Assembly (NCBI RefSeq): GCF_000240225.1
Contig: NZ_AGUD01000247.1
Span: 1 to 33,510, forward strand
Source: Patulibacter medicamentivorans
GTDB taxonomy: Bacteria > Actinomycetota > Thermoleophilia > Solirubrobacterales > Solirubrobacteraceae
DNA length: 33,510 bases
Direction of reading: 5' to 3'
How positions within the stretch are numbered: the stretch's first letter is position 1; the number at the start of each line of letters is the position of its first letter. The translations under genes and the position numbers were made by a program. This document shows, in pieces, positions 1 through 9,248 of this stretch. Below the pieces are notes generated by a model. That model was given only the letters and a program-made list of their open reading frames with translations, did not search any database and had not been told where the DNA came from.

Positions 1-3000
1 ACCGTGCGCGCGGTCGGGCCGGCGCCGTTGGCCGGGCCGAGGCCGGTGACGGCGATCCGGGCTCGCGTCGGGACCGACGCCAGCCGCTGCCGGCGCGCGC
101 CTGGCGGGGCGATCACGAGCCGGGCGGGGCCGTCGGCCCGGGCGACGTGGACGGCGTGGCGGAACCGCTTCGAGGTGCCGGTCCAGCGGACCAGGACCTG
201 CGACCCGCGACGGATCGCGCGCAGCCGCCGGGGCCGCGTCGGACGCTGGCGCGCCGGGGCAACGTACGACCCGGCGACGACCGTCGTCCGCGGCCGGCCG
301 TCCTGGGTCACCAGGGCCAGGATCCGGCGGCGGCCGCCCGAGCCCTCGGCCGGTCGGAAACGGACGCCGCCGCTGCGAGCGGCGCTGGTCGCGATCACCC
401 GGCGGGTGTCGCGGCCGGCCTCGACGAGAGTCACCCGCTGGCCCGCGATCGGACGCACCCGCCAGAGCAGCCGCCGGTCGCGGCCGCGACCGGTGACCGT
501 CGTCCGGACGCTCGGGCGGGGCAGCTCCTGCGCCTGGCGGACGTCGCGCACGGGGAAGCTGCCGTCGGTCGCGATCGTCCAGGTGCCGCCGCGCGGGCGC
601 TCGACCATCAGGTACGTCGTGCCGTCGTCGCCGAGCGCCGCCCGCAGGCCGTCGCCCTGGGCGACCGACGTCCCGCGCGAGACCGAGATCCGCTCGCCGC
701 GCGGGCCGGTCAGCGTCACGCCGGGCGCACCGCCCCGGCCGCGAACCGCCAGCAGCGTGCGGGGCGCCCCGTCCTCGAGCAGGATCCGGCGCGACTCACC
801 GCCGGACCCGCCGACGGCCCGCGAGCGACCGCGACCGCCGCCGGACCGGGCCGGCCGGTAGGCGCTCAGGTTGCAGCCGCTGAAGAGATCGAAGTCGTCG
901 CCCCAGCGGTAGCCGACGCCGCCGCTGACGATCACGACGTCGAAGCAGCCGGCGATGCCGACGCTGGAAACGACGAACGAGCCGCTGGCGCACGGGTTGG
1001 GGCCCCAGATGTGGATGCAGCCCTTGACCTTGCCCTCCAGGCTCGCCGCTCGGGTCCCGTCGACGAAGCCGGCGACCTCGCCGCCGACGTCGGCCACGCC
1101 CAGGTCCCAGTTGACCTTCGCGCCGAGCTCGAACAGGCCCTCGGAGGAGTAGCGCAGGAACGCGCTGCCCAGGGTCCACTTCTCGGCCACGCGGCCACGG
1201 CCGTTGACCTCGATCACGAACGGGTCGTCGAGCACCGCCTCGAAGCCGCCGGTCACCGAGACGGCCGTCCGGCCGGCCAGCTTCGGGCCGCCGCTGAGCG
1301 TGACCGAGCCGTCGAGCGTGAACGGGTCGCGCTTGACGCCGAACGTGATCCCCTGGAGGAAGATCCCCGGTGAGACCTGGGCGTCGAGCCCCGCGACGCT
1401 GCCCTTCAGGTAGTCGAAGCCGCCGTTCCGGACGCCGAACCTGGCGCCGACGGTCAGCGGCCGCGCCAGGCCGAGCTTGACCTTGGCGTTGCCGGCCCAG
1501 CTGACGCCCTGGACCCACTTGACGCCGACGTCCTGCAGCTCGAGGCCGGGCAGCGGCAGCCGGCCGACTTGGACCTCGAGCGCGCTGAAGTCGGTGCCGT
1601 GGTCGTTGTCGGCGGTGAAGGCGCCGCTGCTCGTCAGATCGCCGAGCTGATCGAACGGCCAGAAGCCCAGCTTCAGGGTGGGGGTGATCCGGGACCCGCC
1701 GCCGCGGGTCAGCACGACCCGGACCTTCGGGATCTGGAGCCCGAACAGCTTGCCGCCGGTCACGCTGCCGTCGAGCACGGTGCCGTCGCTGCGGGGGAAG
1801 GCCCCGTCGCCGACGTCCCACGAGATCCGGCCCTGGTACAGGAGGACGTCGGGATGGTCGCGCAGGACGACCGCGAACGGGGCGGCGGTGCCGCCGCTGA
1901 TCGTCTCGTGCCGCTTGTGGATCCGCAGCTGGCGCGCGCCGCTGCTGGCCAGCAGCGTCAGCCCATTGACGTGGACCTCGCGACCGTCGGCGACCAGCAC
2001 ATCGGGACCCTCGGCGCGCATGCAGTCGTCGGTCTGGACGTGGAGGGTCCGGCCGCGGAACTCCCGCTCGCAGTTCTCGACGATCCGCAGCGGCTTGGTG
2101 ACGCTGCGGGCGGCCGCACCGGCCCCCGGCGCGGGGGTGGCGGTGATCGTGAGCTGCGGGAACGACCCGACCGAGGGGGCGGCGGTCGCGCTCGCGGTCA
2201 CGCGGACGGTGGCGCGGGCCGCGGTGCCGGTCATCGGGTTCGGCGTCACCTCGGCGGTGACCCCGGAGGGCAGCCCGTCGACCCGCAACGCGACGTCGCC
2301 CTCGGACCCGTTGAGCCGCTGCAGGTCGACCGGGAAGTCGACGTAGTCGCCCTGCCTCAGGGTGACCGGGTTCGGTTCGACCACGAGGGTCATGTCCGCC
2401 GGGGCCGGGGCGTCGGGGCGGGTGATCGTCAGGTCGTCGAGTGCGAGCCTCTGGGTCAGGGCCGGCGAGCCGTGGAACGTGAACTCCGAGATGCTCGCCG
2501 CGCCGCCGGGGTCCGCGACGGTCAGGCGCCGGCGGAAGGGCTGGCCCTCGATCACCTCGACGTCGCTCGACGCCACCGCCCGACCGCCGGCGTCGCGGGC
2601 GACCAGGTGGACGCGGCCGGTGGTCGTGCCCGGCCCGGAGTAGCCGACGACCGCGCTGATCGATGAGGCGGTGCGGGTCAGGCGGCCGGTGGTGATCGGC
2701 TGCCAGAACTCGCACGCCGGCGCGCACTCGGAGAAGTCGGCGACCCGGGTGCCGGAGGACGCCAGGCCGGGCGCCAGCTCGATCGCGCGCAGGACGGGGA
2801 CCTCGACGTCCCCCCCGGCCGGCGTGGTGAAGTCGACGCCCGCCGAGGCGCGGTACTGATCGCCGATCTCGGCGTTCGGCGCCAGATCCTCGAAGTCGAC
2901 GACGCTTGTCGCCGCGCGTGCGGCCGGGACGCCGAGCAGCGCCAGCGCCAGCGTCGCGAGCAGGCCGGCGAGCAGCGTCGCCGATCGCGGCCCGGCGGCC

Positions 3001-3038
3001 GCGGTCGGACGTCGCCTGGCGAGCCGGAGAACGCGCAT
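1..3038 (-). CDS. Large secreted repeat/beta-rich protein, 3' end outside window
   Basis: An uninterrupted minus-strand frame of about 1012 codons starts at ATG 3036-3038 and is still open at base 1, so the C-terminus is missing. The N-terminus is a clear signal peptide: a basic start (MRVLRLARRRP), a hydrophobic Leu/Ala stretch and an Ala-rich cleavage region near residue 40. Next comes a segment like the choice-of-anchor or carbohydrate-binding type (FEDLAPNAEIGDQY...GVDF). An Ig-like stretch follows (TLVVEPNPVTLRQGDYVDFPV). A long middle region alternates Gly and hydrophobic residues (KLGLARPLTVGARFGVRNGG), suggesting beta structure. A cysteine-containing part (KGCIHIWGPNPCASGSF) precedes a visible C-terminal part resembling fibronectin type III. 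Export is likely; function is unknown. A -10 hexamer lies 6 nt before the start. In the opposite-strand and shifted frames here codon use is poor, so this is the real frame. Confidence 0.8.
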   Translation of the reverse strand, partial: MRVLRLARRRPTAAAGPRSATLLAGLLATLALALLGVPAARAATSVVDFEDLAPNAEIGDQYRASAGVDFTTPAGGDVEVPVLRAIELAPGLASSGTRVADFSECAPACEFWQPITTGRLTRTASSISAVVGYSGPGTTTGRVHLVARDAGGRAVASSDVEVIEGQPFRRRLTVADPGGAASISEFTFHGSPALTQRLALDDLTITRPDAPAPADMTLVVEPNPVTLRQGDYVDFPVDLQRLNGSEGDVALRVDGLPSGVTAEVTPNPMTGTAARATVRVTASATAAPSVGSFPQLTITATPAPGAGAAARSVTKPLRIVENCEREFRGRTLHVQTDDCMRAEGPDVLVADGREVHVNGLTLLASSGARQLRIHKRHETISGGTAAPFAVVLRDHPDVLLYQGRISWDVGDGAFPRSDGTVLDGSVTGGKLFGLQIPKVRVVLTRGGGSRITPTLKLGFWPFDQLGDLTSSGAFTADNDHGTDFSALEVQVGRLPLPGLELQDVGVKWVQGVSWAGNAKVKLGLARPLTVGARFGVRNGGFDYLKGSVAGLDAQVSPGIFLQGITFGVKRDPFTLDGSVTLSGGPKLAGRTAVSVTGGFEAVLDDPFVIEVNGRGRVAEKWTLGSAFLRYSSEGLFELGAKVNWDLGVADVGGEVAGFVDGTRAASLEGKVKGCIHIWGPNPCASGSFVVSSVGIAGCFDVVIVSGGVGYRWGDDFDLFSGCNLSAYRPARSGGGRGRSRAVGGSGGESRRILLEDGAPRTLLAVRGRGGAPGVTLTGPRGERISVSRGTSVAQGDGLRAALGDDGTTYLMVERPRGGTWTIATDGSFPVRDVRQAQELPRPSVRTTVTGRGRDRRLLWRVRPIAGQRVTLVEAGRDTRRVIATSAARSGGVRFRPAEGSGGRRRILALVTQDGRPRTTVVAGSYVAPARQRPTRPRRLRAIRRGSQVLVRWTGTSKRFRHAVHVARADGPARLVIAPPGARRQRLASVPTRARIAVTGLGPANGAGPTART

Positions 3039-3044
3039 GCGGCG

Positions 3045-3050
3045 ACGCTA
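3045..3050 (-). promoter_or_regulatory. -10 hexamer TAGCGT, leaderless promoter of the secreted protein
   Basis: Read on the minus strand, TAGCGT ends 6 nt before the ATG at 3038 and there is no Shine-Dalgarno sequence in between. This is the TANNNT-N6-ATG layout of leaderless actinobacterial genes. No convincing -35 is visible. Confidence 0.5.
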
Positions 3051-3205
3051 GCCACGCCGGAGCGCCGTCACGATCGGGGAGCGCCCCGGAGATCCGGGCC
3101 GCTCGACCCTGAGCGCGGGCCGCCCGCGCCCTTCCTTCACAGCATCTTGATGGCCGCCCGCCGCTCCCCACACCGACTTGACGGGCCGGGGCGCAAGGTG
3201 GTCGC

Positions 3206-3286
3206 ATGGATCTCCTCGCCGTCGGCATCGCGGTCGCGTTCTTCGCGGCGATGCTGCTGCTCCTCGAAGGCCTCGATCGCGTATGA
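3206..3286 (+). CDS. 26-residue membrane micropeptide upstream of kdpF
   Basis: The ORF begins ATG GAT CTC CTC and encodes a single hydrophobic helix (LLAVGIAVAFFAAMLLLLEG) ending in GLDRV. AAGGTGG at 3195-3201 is a good ribosome binding site 4 nt upstream. The stop overlaps the kdpF start (ATGA at 3283-3286), so the two are probably translationally coupled. From memory, tiny hydrophobic ORFs of this type also precede kdpF in some other kdp operons, usually unannotated; I could not check this. It may be a small subunit or assembly factor of the K+ ATPase, which is inference. Length is well below normal gene-calling limits. Being first in the operon, it also marks the operon start. Confidence 0.6.
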   Translation: MDLLAVGIAVAFFAAMLLLLEGLDRV

Positions 3287-3372
3287 GCGGCGCTGACCTC
3301 CTGGGGCTGCTCGTCGCCCTCGCCGTGATGGCCTACCTGATGTTCGCCCTCCTGCGCGGAGAGGAGCTGTAG
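3283..3372 (+). CDS. kdpF: K+-transporting ATPase subunit KdpF
   Basis: This is a 29-residue peptide with one transmembrane helix (LLGLLVALAVMAYLMFALLR) and a short polar end (GEEL). The length, the position immediately before kdpA and the pattern of a hydrophobic helix followed by an acidic tail are those of KdpF, the small subunit that stabilises the KdpFABC complex in the membrane. The ATG overlaps the stop of the preceding micro-ORF by 4 nt. The TAG stop touches the kdpA ATG with no gap, and the GGAGAGGAG at the kdpF end serves as the kdpA ribosome binding site. Confidence 0.85.
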   Translation: MSGADLLGLLVALAVMAYLMFALLRGEEL

Positions 3373-5163
3373 ATGAGCGGTTGGCTGCAGTTCGCCCTCC
3401 TGCTGGCGCTCGTCGTCGCGATCGTCCGGCCGCTCGGCGGCTACATGGCCCGCGTCTTCGCGGGCGAGCGGGTCTTCCTGACCCCCGTCCTCGGCCCGCT
3501 CGAACGGGTCATGCGCACGGCGCTGCGGGTCCGCGGGGACGGCCTCGACCAGAGCTGGAAGCAGTACGCGCGCAGCGTGATCTTCTTCTCGCTGGCGTCG
3601 TGGCTGCTGCTGTACCTGGTCCTGCGCACGCAGGGCGCGCACCCCTGGAACCCGAGCGACCTCGCGTCCGCGCCGTGGGACGTCAGCTTCAACACCACGT
3701 CGTCGTTCGTGACCAACACGAACTGGCAGTACTACGCCGGCGAGACGACGATGTCGAACTTCTCGCAGATGGCCGGCCTGACGGTCCAGAACTTCGTCTC
3801 GGCGGCGGTCGGCATCTGCGTCGTGATCGCGGTCATCCGCGGGATCGCGCGGCGCGGCGACGGCACCGGCGCCGGGGGCGGCGGCGGGAAGCAGTCTCCC
3901 GGCGGCCTCGGCAACTTCTGGGTCGACCTGGTGCGCACGGTGGTCTACGTGCTGCTGCCGATCGCCACGATCGGCGCGCTGCTGCTGGTCACCCAGGGCG
4001 TCCTGCAGACGCTCGGCGGCCCGATCACGGTCGGCACCGTCGCCGGCGGCGAGCAGACGCTCTCGTTCGGCCCCGTCGCCTCGCAGGAGGCGATCAAGCT
4101 GCTGGGGACCAACGGCGGCGGCTTCTTCAACGTCAACTCGGCGATGCCGTTCGAGAACCCGACCGGGATCTCCAACTTCTTCGAGATGCTGCTGGTGCTG
4201 GCGATCCCCGCCGCCCTGACCGGGACCTACGGCCGGATGGTCGGCAACCGCCGCCAGGGCTGGGCGATCTTCGGCGCGATGGTCGCGATGTTCATCGCGC
4301 TGGTGGTCGTGATCACCCTGGCCGAGGGCCACGGGTCGGTCGCCCAGCACGCCGCGGGCCTGCACACGGGGGCCTTCGACGGCTCGACCGGCGGCAACAT
4401 GGAGGGCAAGGAGCAGCGGTTCGGGATCGCCGGCAGCGGGCTCTTCGACACCGTCACGACGGTCACCTCGACCGGCGCCGTCAACAGCGGCTTCGAATCC
4501 CTCACCGGGATCGGGTCGCTGGTGCCGATGATCGGCCTGGGCACCAGCGAGGTGATCTTCGGCGGCGTCGGCTCCGGCCTCTACGGGATGCTCCTGTTCG
4601 TCATCCTCGCCGTCTTCATCGGCGGGCTGATGGTCGGCCGGACGCCGGAGCTGCACGGCAAGAAGATCGAGGCGCGCGAGGTCAAGCTCGCGATGCTCGG
4701 AGCGCTGTACATGCCCTTCGCGGTGCTGACGACGACCGCGCTGGCGGTCGGTACCGGCCACGGCAGGAAGTCGATCTTCTCGAGCGGGCCGCAGTCCTTC
4801 TCGGAGAGCTTCTACGCCTACCTGTCGCAGGGCAACAACAACGGCTCGGCGTTCGCTGGCTACACCGGCTACGTCCAGCCGAACGGCAACAACGACGGCG
4901 CCTTCGGGATCACCTTCGCCGACCTGCTCGGCGGGCTCTCGATGCTGTTCGTCCGCTTCTTCCCGATCCTCGTCGTGCTCGCGATCGCCGGATCGCTGGC
5001 CCGCAAGCGGGTCGCGCCGCCGGGGCCGGGAACGCTGCGAACCGACACGCCGACGTTCGTGGTGCTGCTGATCGGCGTGATCGTCCTCGTCGGCGCCCTG
5101 ACCTTCTTCCCCGCGTTCCTGCTCGGCCCCGTCGTGCAGTCGCTGACCACCAGCCTCTTCTGA
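3373..5163 (+). CDS. kdpA: K+-transporting ATPase subunit KdpA
   Basis: This is the 596-residue potassium-translocating subunit of the Kdp P-type ATPase, an integral membrane protein of the SKT channel-like superfamily. All four pore segments can be recognised: VTNTNWQYYAGE, LGTNGGGFFNVNSA, TSTGAVNSGFESLTGIG and GNNNGSAFAGY. The family landmark GGNMEGKEQRFGI is present. E. coli KdpA has 557 residues; the extra length is mainly a Gly-rich cytoplasmic loop near residue 165 (GTGAGGGGGKQSPGG). The start is fixed by abutment to kdpF. The gene is followed by kdpC rather than kdpB, an unusual order. The stop TGA overlaps the ATG of a 20-codon ORF. Confidence 0.97.
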   Translation: MSGWLQFALLLALVVAIVRPLGGYMARVFAGERVFLTPVLGPLERVMRTALRVRGDGLDQSWKQYARSVIFFSLASWLLLYLVLRTQGAHPWNPSDLASAPWDVSFNTTSSFVTNTNWQYYAGETTMSNFSQMAGLTVQNFVSAAVGICVVIAVIRGIARRGDGTGAGGGGGKQSPGGLGNFWVDLVRTVVYVLLPIATIGALLLVTQGVLQTLGGPITVGTVAGGEQTLSFGPVASQEAIKLLGTNGGGFFNVNSAMPFENPTGISNFFEMLLVLAIPAALTGTYGRMVGNRRQGWAIFGAMVAMFIALVVVITLAEGHGSVAQHAAGLHTGAFDGSTGGNMEGKEQRFGIAGSGLFDTVTTVTSTGAVNSGFESLTGIGSLVPMIGLGTSEVIFGGVGSGLYGMLLFVILAVFIGGLMVGRTPELHGKKIEAREVKLAMLGALYMPFAVLTTTALAVGTGHGRKSIFSSGPQSFSESFYAYLSQGNNNGSAFAGYTGYVQPNGNNDGAFGITFADLLGGLSMLFVRFFPILVVLAIAGSLARKRVAPPGPGTLRTDTPTFVVLLIGVIVLVGALTFFPAFLLGPVVQSLTTSLF

Positions 5164-5225
5164 TGCTCGTCCACCCCTACGTGACGCCCGCCACCGCGAC
5201 CGCCACCTACCACGGAGCTCGCTGA
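5163..5225 (+). CDS. Possible 20-residue linker peptide between kdpA and kdpC
   Basis: This ORF begins inside the kdpA stop (TGATG) and ends one base before the kdpC ATG, exactly filling the gap. It would encode MLVHPYVTPATATATYHGAR. GGAGC near its end, 11 nt before the kdpC start, is the kdpC ribosome binding site. It has no similarity I recognise. It could keep ribosomes moving between kdpA and kdpC, or be chance, since short ORFs are common at this GC content. Confidence 0.25.
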   Translation: MLVHPYVTPATATATYHGAR

Positions 5226-5226
5226 C

Positions 5227-5892
5227 ATGCGCAAGGACATCGTCACCTCGCTGATCGCCGTCGTGGCGTTCACGCTGCTGCTCGGGCTGGCCTACCCGCT
5301 GGCCGTGACCGGCATCAGCCAGGCGGTGCTCAACGACCAGGCCGACGGCTCCAAGATCGTCCGCGACGGCAAGGTCGTCGGGTCGAAGCTGATCGCCCAG
5401 GACTTCCGCAAGCCGGTCCTGGACGCCGACGGCAAGCCCAAGCAGGACGCCGACGGCAACCCGCTGCTGGCGCCGGACCCGCGCTACTTCCAGCCGCGGC
5501 CCTCGGTCACCGGCTACGCGGCCAACGCCACCGCGTTCAGCAACCTGGGCCCGAACAACGTCGCCACCCGCGATGCGATCGCCGCCAACGCCAAGGCCTA
5601 CCTGGACCTCGAGAAGCCCTACGACCCGACGCTGACCGTCGCCCGGATCCCGGTCGACGCGGCCACCAACTCGGCCTCCGGCGTCGACCCGCAGATCTCC
5701 GAGGCCAACGCCCGGATCCAGGCTCGCCGGATCGCGGCGGTCCGCCACCTGCCGGCCGACCGCGTCCGCCAGCTGATCGAGGACCACACCGACGGCCGTG
5801 CCCTCGGGATCCTCGGCGAGCCGGGCGTCAACGTTCTCGAACTGAACCTCGCGCTGGACCGCGCGACCACCACCGACGGAGCCACCCGATGA
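5227..5892 (+). CDS. kdpC: K+-transporting ATPase subunit KdpC
   Basis: A 221-residue single-pass membrane subunit that assists ATP binding by KdpB. An N-terminal helix ([20 protein letters not shown], residues 8-27) is followed by the periplasmic family motifs [43 protein letters not shown] and [15 protein letters not shown]. coli KdpC is about 190 residues. The extra length includes an insert rich in Asp, Gly and Lys ([17 protein letters not shown]) before the YFQPRPS motif. The stop overlaps the kdpB start by 4 nt (ATGA 5889-5892), so the two are coupled. Lying between kdpA and kdpB is atypical. Confidence 0.95.
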   Translation: MRKDIVTSLIAVVAFTLLLGLAYPLAVTGISQAVLNDQADGSKIVRDGKVVGSKLIAQDFRKPVLDADGKPKQDADGNPLLAPDPRYFQPRPSVTGYAANATAFSNLGPNNVATRDAIAANAKAYLDLEKPYDPTLTVARIPVDAATNSASGVDPQISEANARIQARRIAAVRHLPADRVRQLIEDHTDGRALGILGEPGVNVLELNLALDRATTTDGATR

Positions 5893-7955
5893 CCGATCGT
5901 CCCGATCGCTCGCTCCTGGACCCGGCGATCCTGCGCCCGGCGCTGCTCGACAGCCTGCGCAAGCTCGACCCGCGGATCCAGGTCCGCAACCCCGTGATGT
6001 TCGTCGTCGAGATCGGCGCGCTGATCACGACGGTCGCGTGGCTGATCCAGGCCTTCGGCGGATCGCCGCTCGGCGGCGGCCACCAGCCCGCGTGGTTCGC
6101 CTTCTCGGTGACCGTCTGGCTGTGGCTGACCGTCGTCTTCGCCAACCTGGCCGAGGCGCTCGCCGAAGGCCGCGGCAAGGCGCAGGCGGACACGCTGCGG
6201 GCGATGCGCTCCGACACCGTCGCCCGGCTGCGCGACGGCGGCACGCGGCCGGCGGCCGAGCTGCGACCCGGCGACGTGGTCGTGGTCGAGGCCGGCGAGG
6301 TGATCCCCGGCGATGGCACCGTCGTCGAGGGCATCGCCTCGGTCGACGAGTCGGCGATCACCGGCGAGTCGGCCCCGGTGATCCGCGAGGCCGGCGGCGA
6401 CCGCAGCGCCGTGACCGGCGGCACGCGGGTGCTCAGCGACCGGATCCTGGTCGAGATCACCCAGGAGCCGGGGCAGTCGTTCCTGGACCGGATGATCGCC
6501 CTGGTCGAGGGCGCCTCGCGTCGCAAGACCCCGAACGAGGTCGCGCTCGGGATCCTGCTCGCCGGCCTCACGATCGTCTTCCTGACCGTCGTCGTGACGC
6601 TCAAGCCGTTCGTCGAGTTCGCCGACGCCGATGTCTCGCTGGTGACGCTGATCGCGCTGCTGGTGGCGCTGATCCCGACCACGATCGGTGCGCTGCTGTC
6701 GGCGATCGGGATCGCGGGCATGGACCGCCTGGTGCGCCGCAACGTGCTGGCGCTGTCCGGTCGCGCGGTCGAGGCCTCCGGCGACGTCGACGTGCTGCTG
6801 CTGGACAAGACCGGCACGATCACGCTCGGCAACCGCCAGGCGACGGCGTTCCTGCCGATGCCCGGCATCGACGAGCGCGACCTGGCCGAGGCGGCGCAGC
6901 TGGCCTCGCTGGCCGACGAGACGCCGGAGGGCCGCTCGATCGTCGTCCTCGCCAAGCAGCGGTTCCAGATCCGCGAGCACGACCTGGTCGCCGCCGGCGC
7001 CGAGTTCGTGCCGTTCACCGCCCAGACCAGGATGTCGGGCGTCGACTACGGCGGGCGCCGGCTGCGCAAGGGCGCCGGCGACGCGATCGAGCGCTGGATC
7101 GCCGAGCTCGGCGCGACCGCGCCGCCCGAGCTGCGGGTCGAGCTGGACCGGGTCGCGGGGGAGGGCGGCACGCCGCTGGCCGTCGCGCGCGACGAGCAGG
7201 TGCTCGGCGTCGTCTACCTGAAGGACATCGTCAAGGACGGGATGCGCGAGCGCTTCGACCGGCTGCGGGCGATGGGCATCAAGACGATCATGGTCACCGG
7301 CGACAACCGCCTGACCGCCAACAAGATCGGCCAGGAGGCCGGCGTCGACGACGTGCTCGCCGAGGCCACGCCCGAGGCCAAGCTGGCCCTGATCAAGGAG
7401 CAGCAGGCCGGCGGGCGGCTGGTGGCGATGACCGGCGACGGCACCAACGACGCACCGGCGCTGGCGCAGGCCGACGTCGGGGTGGCGATGAACACCGGCA
7501 CCCAGGCCGCGCGCGAGGCCGGGAACATGGTCGACCTCGACTCGAACCCGACGAAGCTGATCGAGATCGTCGAGGTCGGCAAGCAGCTGCTGATCACCCG
7601 CGGGGCGCTGACGACGTTCTCGATCGCCAACGACATCGCCAAGTACTTCGCGATCCTGCCGGCGATCTTCGCGGCGGTCTGGGCGACGAGCGGATCGGCC
7701 GACGGGCCGCTCACCGACCTCAACGTGATGGACCTCGGCACCCCGGAATCGGCGATCATCTCGGCGATCGTGTTCAACGCGGTCGTGATCCCGCTGCTGG
7801 TCCCGATCGCGTTGCGCGGCGTCCAGTACCGGCCGGTCGGGGCCGACGCGCTGCTGCGTCGCAACATGCTGGTCTACGGGCTCGGCGGGATCATCGCCCC
7901 GTTCGTCGGGATCAAGCTGATCGACCTGCTGGTCCACAACCTGCTGGGGGCCTGA
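5889..7955 (+). CDS. kdpB: K+-transporting P-type ATPase subunit KdpB
   Basis: The 688-residue catalytic subunit of the Kdp complex couples ATP hydrolysis to K+ import. P-type ATPase motifs appear in order: [11 protein letters not shown] (actuator domain), DKTGT with the phosphorylated Asp at residue 306, [10 protein letters not shown], and [20 protein letters not shown]. The KdpB-specific tail motifs [20 protein letters not shown] and [18 protein letters not shown] are present. Length and the Asp position closely match E. coli KdpB (682 residues, D307). Several hydrophobic membrane segments are visible in the N-terminal, middle and C-terminal parts. It follows kdpC with an ATGA overlap. A 72-nt stretch separates it from kdpD. 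Confidence 0.97.
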   Translation: MTDRPDRSLLDPAILRPALLDSLRKLDPRIQVRNPVMFVVEIGALITTVAWLIQAFGGSPLGGGHQPAWFAFSVTVWLWLTVVFANLAEALAEGRGKAQADTLRAMRSDTVARLRDGGTRPAAELRPGDVVVVEAGEVIPGDGTVVEGIASVDESAITGESAPVIREAGGDRSAVTGGTRVLSDRILVEITQEPGQSFLDRMIALVEGASRRKTPNEVALGILLAGLTIVFLTVVVTLKPFVEFADADVSLVTLIALLVALIPTTIGALLSAIGIAGMDRLVRRNVLALSGRAVEASGDVDVLLLDKTGTITLGNRQATAFLPMPGIDERDLAEAAQLASLADETPEGRSIVVLAKQRFQIREHDLVAAGAEFVPFTAQTRMSGVDYGGRRLRKGAGDAIERWIAELGATAPPELRVELDRVAGEGGTPLAVARDEQVLGVVYLKDIVKDGMRERFDRLRAMGIKTIMVTGDNRLTANKIGQEAGVDDVLAEATPEAKLALIKEQQAGGRLVAMTGDGTNDAPALAQADVGVAMNTGTQAAREAGNMVDLDSNPTKLIEIVEVGKQLLITRGALTTFSIANDIAKYFAILPAIFAAVWATSGSADGPLTDLNVMDLGTPESAIISAIVFNAVVIPLLVPIALRGVQYRPVGADALLRRNMLVYGLGGIIAPFVGIKLIDLLVHNLLGA

Positions 7956-7959
7956 TCCG

Positions 7960-8031
7960 ATGATCGGTCGGCTCCCCACCCGCCCCGCGACCCGCGGGGC
8001 GCCGCCGGCGACGGAGGCCGCGCTCGGATGA
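7960..8031 (+). CDS. Possible 23-residue ORF between kdpB and kdpD
   Basis: An ATG 4 nt after the kdpB stop opens a frame that ends in TGA overlapping the kdpD ATG (ATGA 8028-8031). The peptide is Pro/Ala/Arg-rich (MIGRLPTRPATRGAPPATEA...) with no recognised motif. There is no clear Shine-Dalgarno sequence. GACGGAGG near its end is the likely kdpD ribosome binding site. It may serve as a coupling ORF or be chance. Confidence 0.2.
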   Translation: MIGRLPTRPATRGAPPATEAALG

Positions 8032-9248
8032 GCGACCGCGGCCATCACACGGTGATGCTGGGCATGGCGCCGGGGGTCGGCAAGACCTACCGCGCGCTGC
8101 AGGACCTGCGCCGCGCCCGCGACGCCGGCCGCGACGCGATCGTGGCGGTGCTGGAGACCCACGGCCGGGCGGAGACCGCCGCCCAGGCCGAGGGTCTCGA
8201 GCTGCTTCCGCGGCGGGCCGTCGAGCAGCGTGGGATCACCCAGCAGGAGCTGGACCTGCCGGGGCTGCTGGCGCGGGCGGCGCGCTCCAGCGCGGCCGGG
8301 AGCGGCCCGCTGCTGGCGATGATCGACGAGCTGGCCCACACCAACCCGCCCGGCCTCGAGCACGAGAAGCGCTGGCAGGACGTCGAGGACGCGCTCGCCG
8401 CCGGGATCGACGTGATCTCGACGGTCAACGTCCAGCACCTGGAGTCGCTGAACGACCAGGTCGCCGAGCTGACCGGGGTCCGGGTGCGCGAGACCGTGCC
8501 CGACCAGGTGCTGGTCGACGCCGACGACGTGGTGGTCGTCGACCTGCCGCCGGAGGCGCTGCTGCAGCGGCTGCGGGACGGCCAGATCTACCCGCCCGAG
8601 CGGATCTCCGCGGCGCTCAACAACTTCTTCCGGATCGAGCAGCTGAAGGCGCTGCGCGAGACCGCGCTGCTGCAGGCCGCCGAGGAGGTCGGCGCCCGCC
8701 GGACCGGTGCCAGCGCCCGCTCGGGCGGCCGGCTGCACACGGGGGAGCTGCCGCGGGTCGCCTCGCCGGTCGGGCCGCCGGCGGCCCGCCTCGACGACCG
8801 CGGCGAGCGCGACCGGCGGGTGGCCGACGACGTGCCGGACGTCGTCAAGGAGCGGATCCTGGTGCTGGTCTCGACCGGCCCGTCGGGGCAGCGCGTGCTG
8901 CGCCGGGCGTGGCGCTCGGCGCGCCGCCTGCGGGCCGGGATCGACCTGCTGCACGTGCGTCGCCCGGGCCGCCGGCCGACGGTGGTCGAGGCAGAGCGGC
9001 TGGACGGGATCCGCCGGCTGGCGGCCTCGCTCGGGGCCGAGCTGCTGGTCGAGGAGGACGACGAGGTCGCCGCCGCCGCCGAGCGCGTGGCCCGGGAGCG
9101 GGGCACGACCTACGTCTTCGTCGGCGCCCCCGACCGGGCGCGCGGCCTGGCGCGGCTGCGCGAGCCGCTGGTCGAGCAGCTGCTGCACCGGCTGCCGGGC
9201 GTCGACGTCCGGATCGTGAGCGAACGAGGGGATCGGAAGGAGCGATGA
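8028..9248 (+). CDS. kdpD: Truncated KdpD: KdpD sensor domain plus UspA-like domain, no histidine kinase
   Basis: This 406-residue protein matches only the cytoplasmic N-terminal half of KdpD. The KdpD domain has the Walker A-like GMAPGVGKT (residues 12-20), IDELAHTNPPG with EKRWQDVEDAL, and STVNVQHLESLNDQVAELTG. After a Pro/Arg/Gly linker (about 225-265) comes a universal-stress-protein fold (ERILVLVSTGPSGQRVLRRA ... TYVFVGAPDRARG). The four membrane helices, HisKA and ATPase domains of full KdpD (about 890 residues in E. coli) are absent. The stop is genuine and overlaps the next gene, so this is not a frameshift. Kinase-less KdpD proteins are known from Anabaena and Deinococcus. It may sense K+, ATP or c-di-AMP and act through a partner, possibly the next gene product. 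No kdpE is in the window. Confidence 0.9.
   Translation: MSDRGHHTVMLGMAPGVGKTYRALQDLRRARDAGRDAIVAVLETHGRAETAAQAEGLELLPRRAVEQRGITQQELDLPGLLARAARSSAAGSGPLLAMIDELAHTNPPGLEHEKRWQDVEDALAAGIDVISTVNVQHLESLNDQVAELTGVRVRETVPDQVLVDADDVVVVDLPPEALLQRLRDGQIYPPERISAALNNFFRIEQLKALRETALLQAAEEVGARRTGASARSGGRLHTGELPRVASPVGPPAARLDDRGERDRRVADDVPDVVKERILVLVSTGPSGQRVLRRAWRSARRLRAGIDLLHVRRPGRRPTVVEAERLDGIRRLAASLGAELLVEEDDEVAAAAERVARERGTTYVFVGAPDRARGLARLREPLVEQLLHRLPGVDVRIVSERGDRKER

Noticed and set aside
3178-3206. TTGACG as -35 of the kdp operon
   Set aside because: No acceptable -10 lies 16-19 nt downstream, so I did not call a promoter. The kdp promoter is not identified.
796-5787. A 1663-codon open frame on the minus strand
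   Set aside because: It crosses kdpA and the secreted-protein gene in the wrong frames. Its composition is Arg/Asp/Gln-rich nonsense typical of antisense frames in high-GC DNA, and it carries no domain motifs.
5619-9188. A 1189-codon minus-strand frame over kdpC, kdpB and kdpD
   Set aside because: It is a shadow of well-supported kdp genes on the other strand, with low-complexity Asp/Gln/Arg content.
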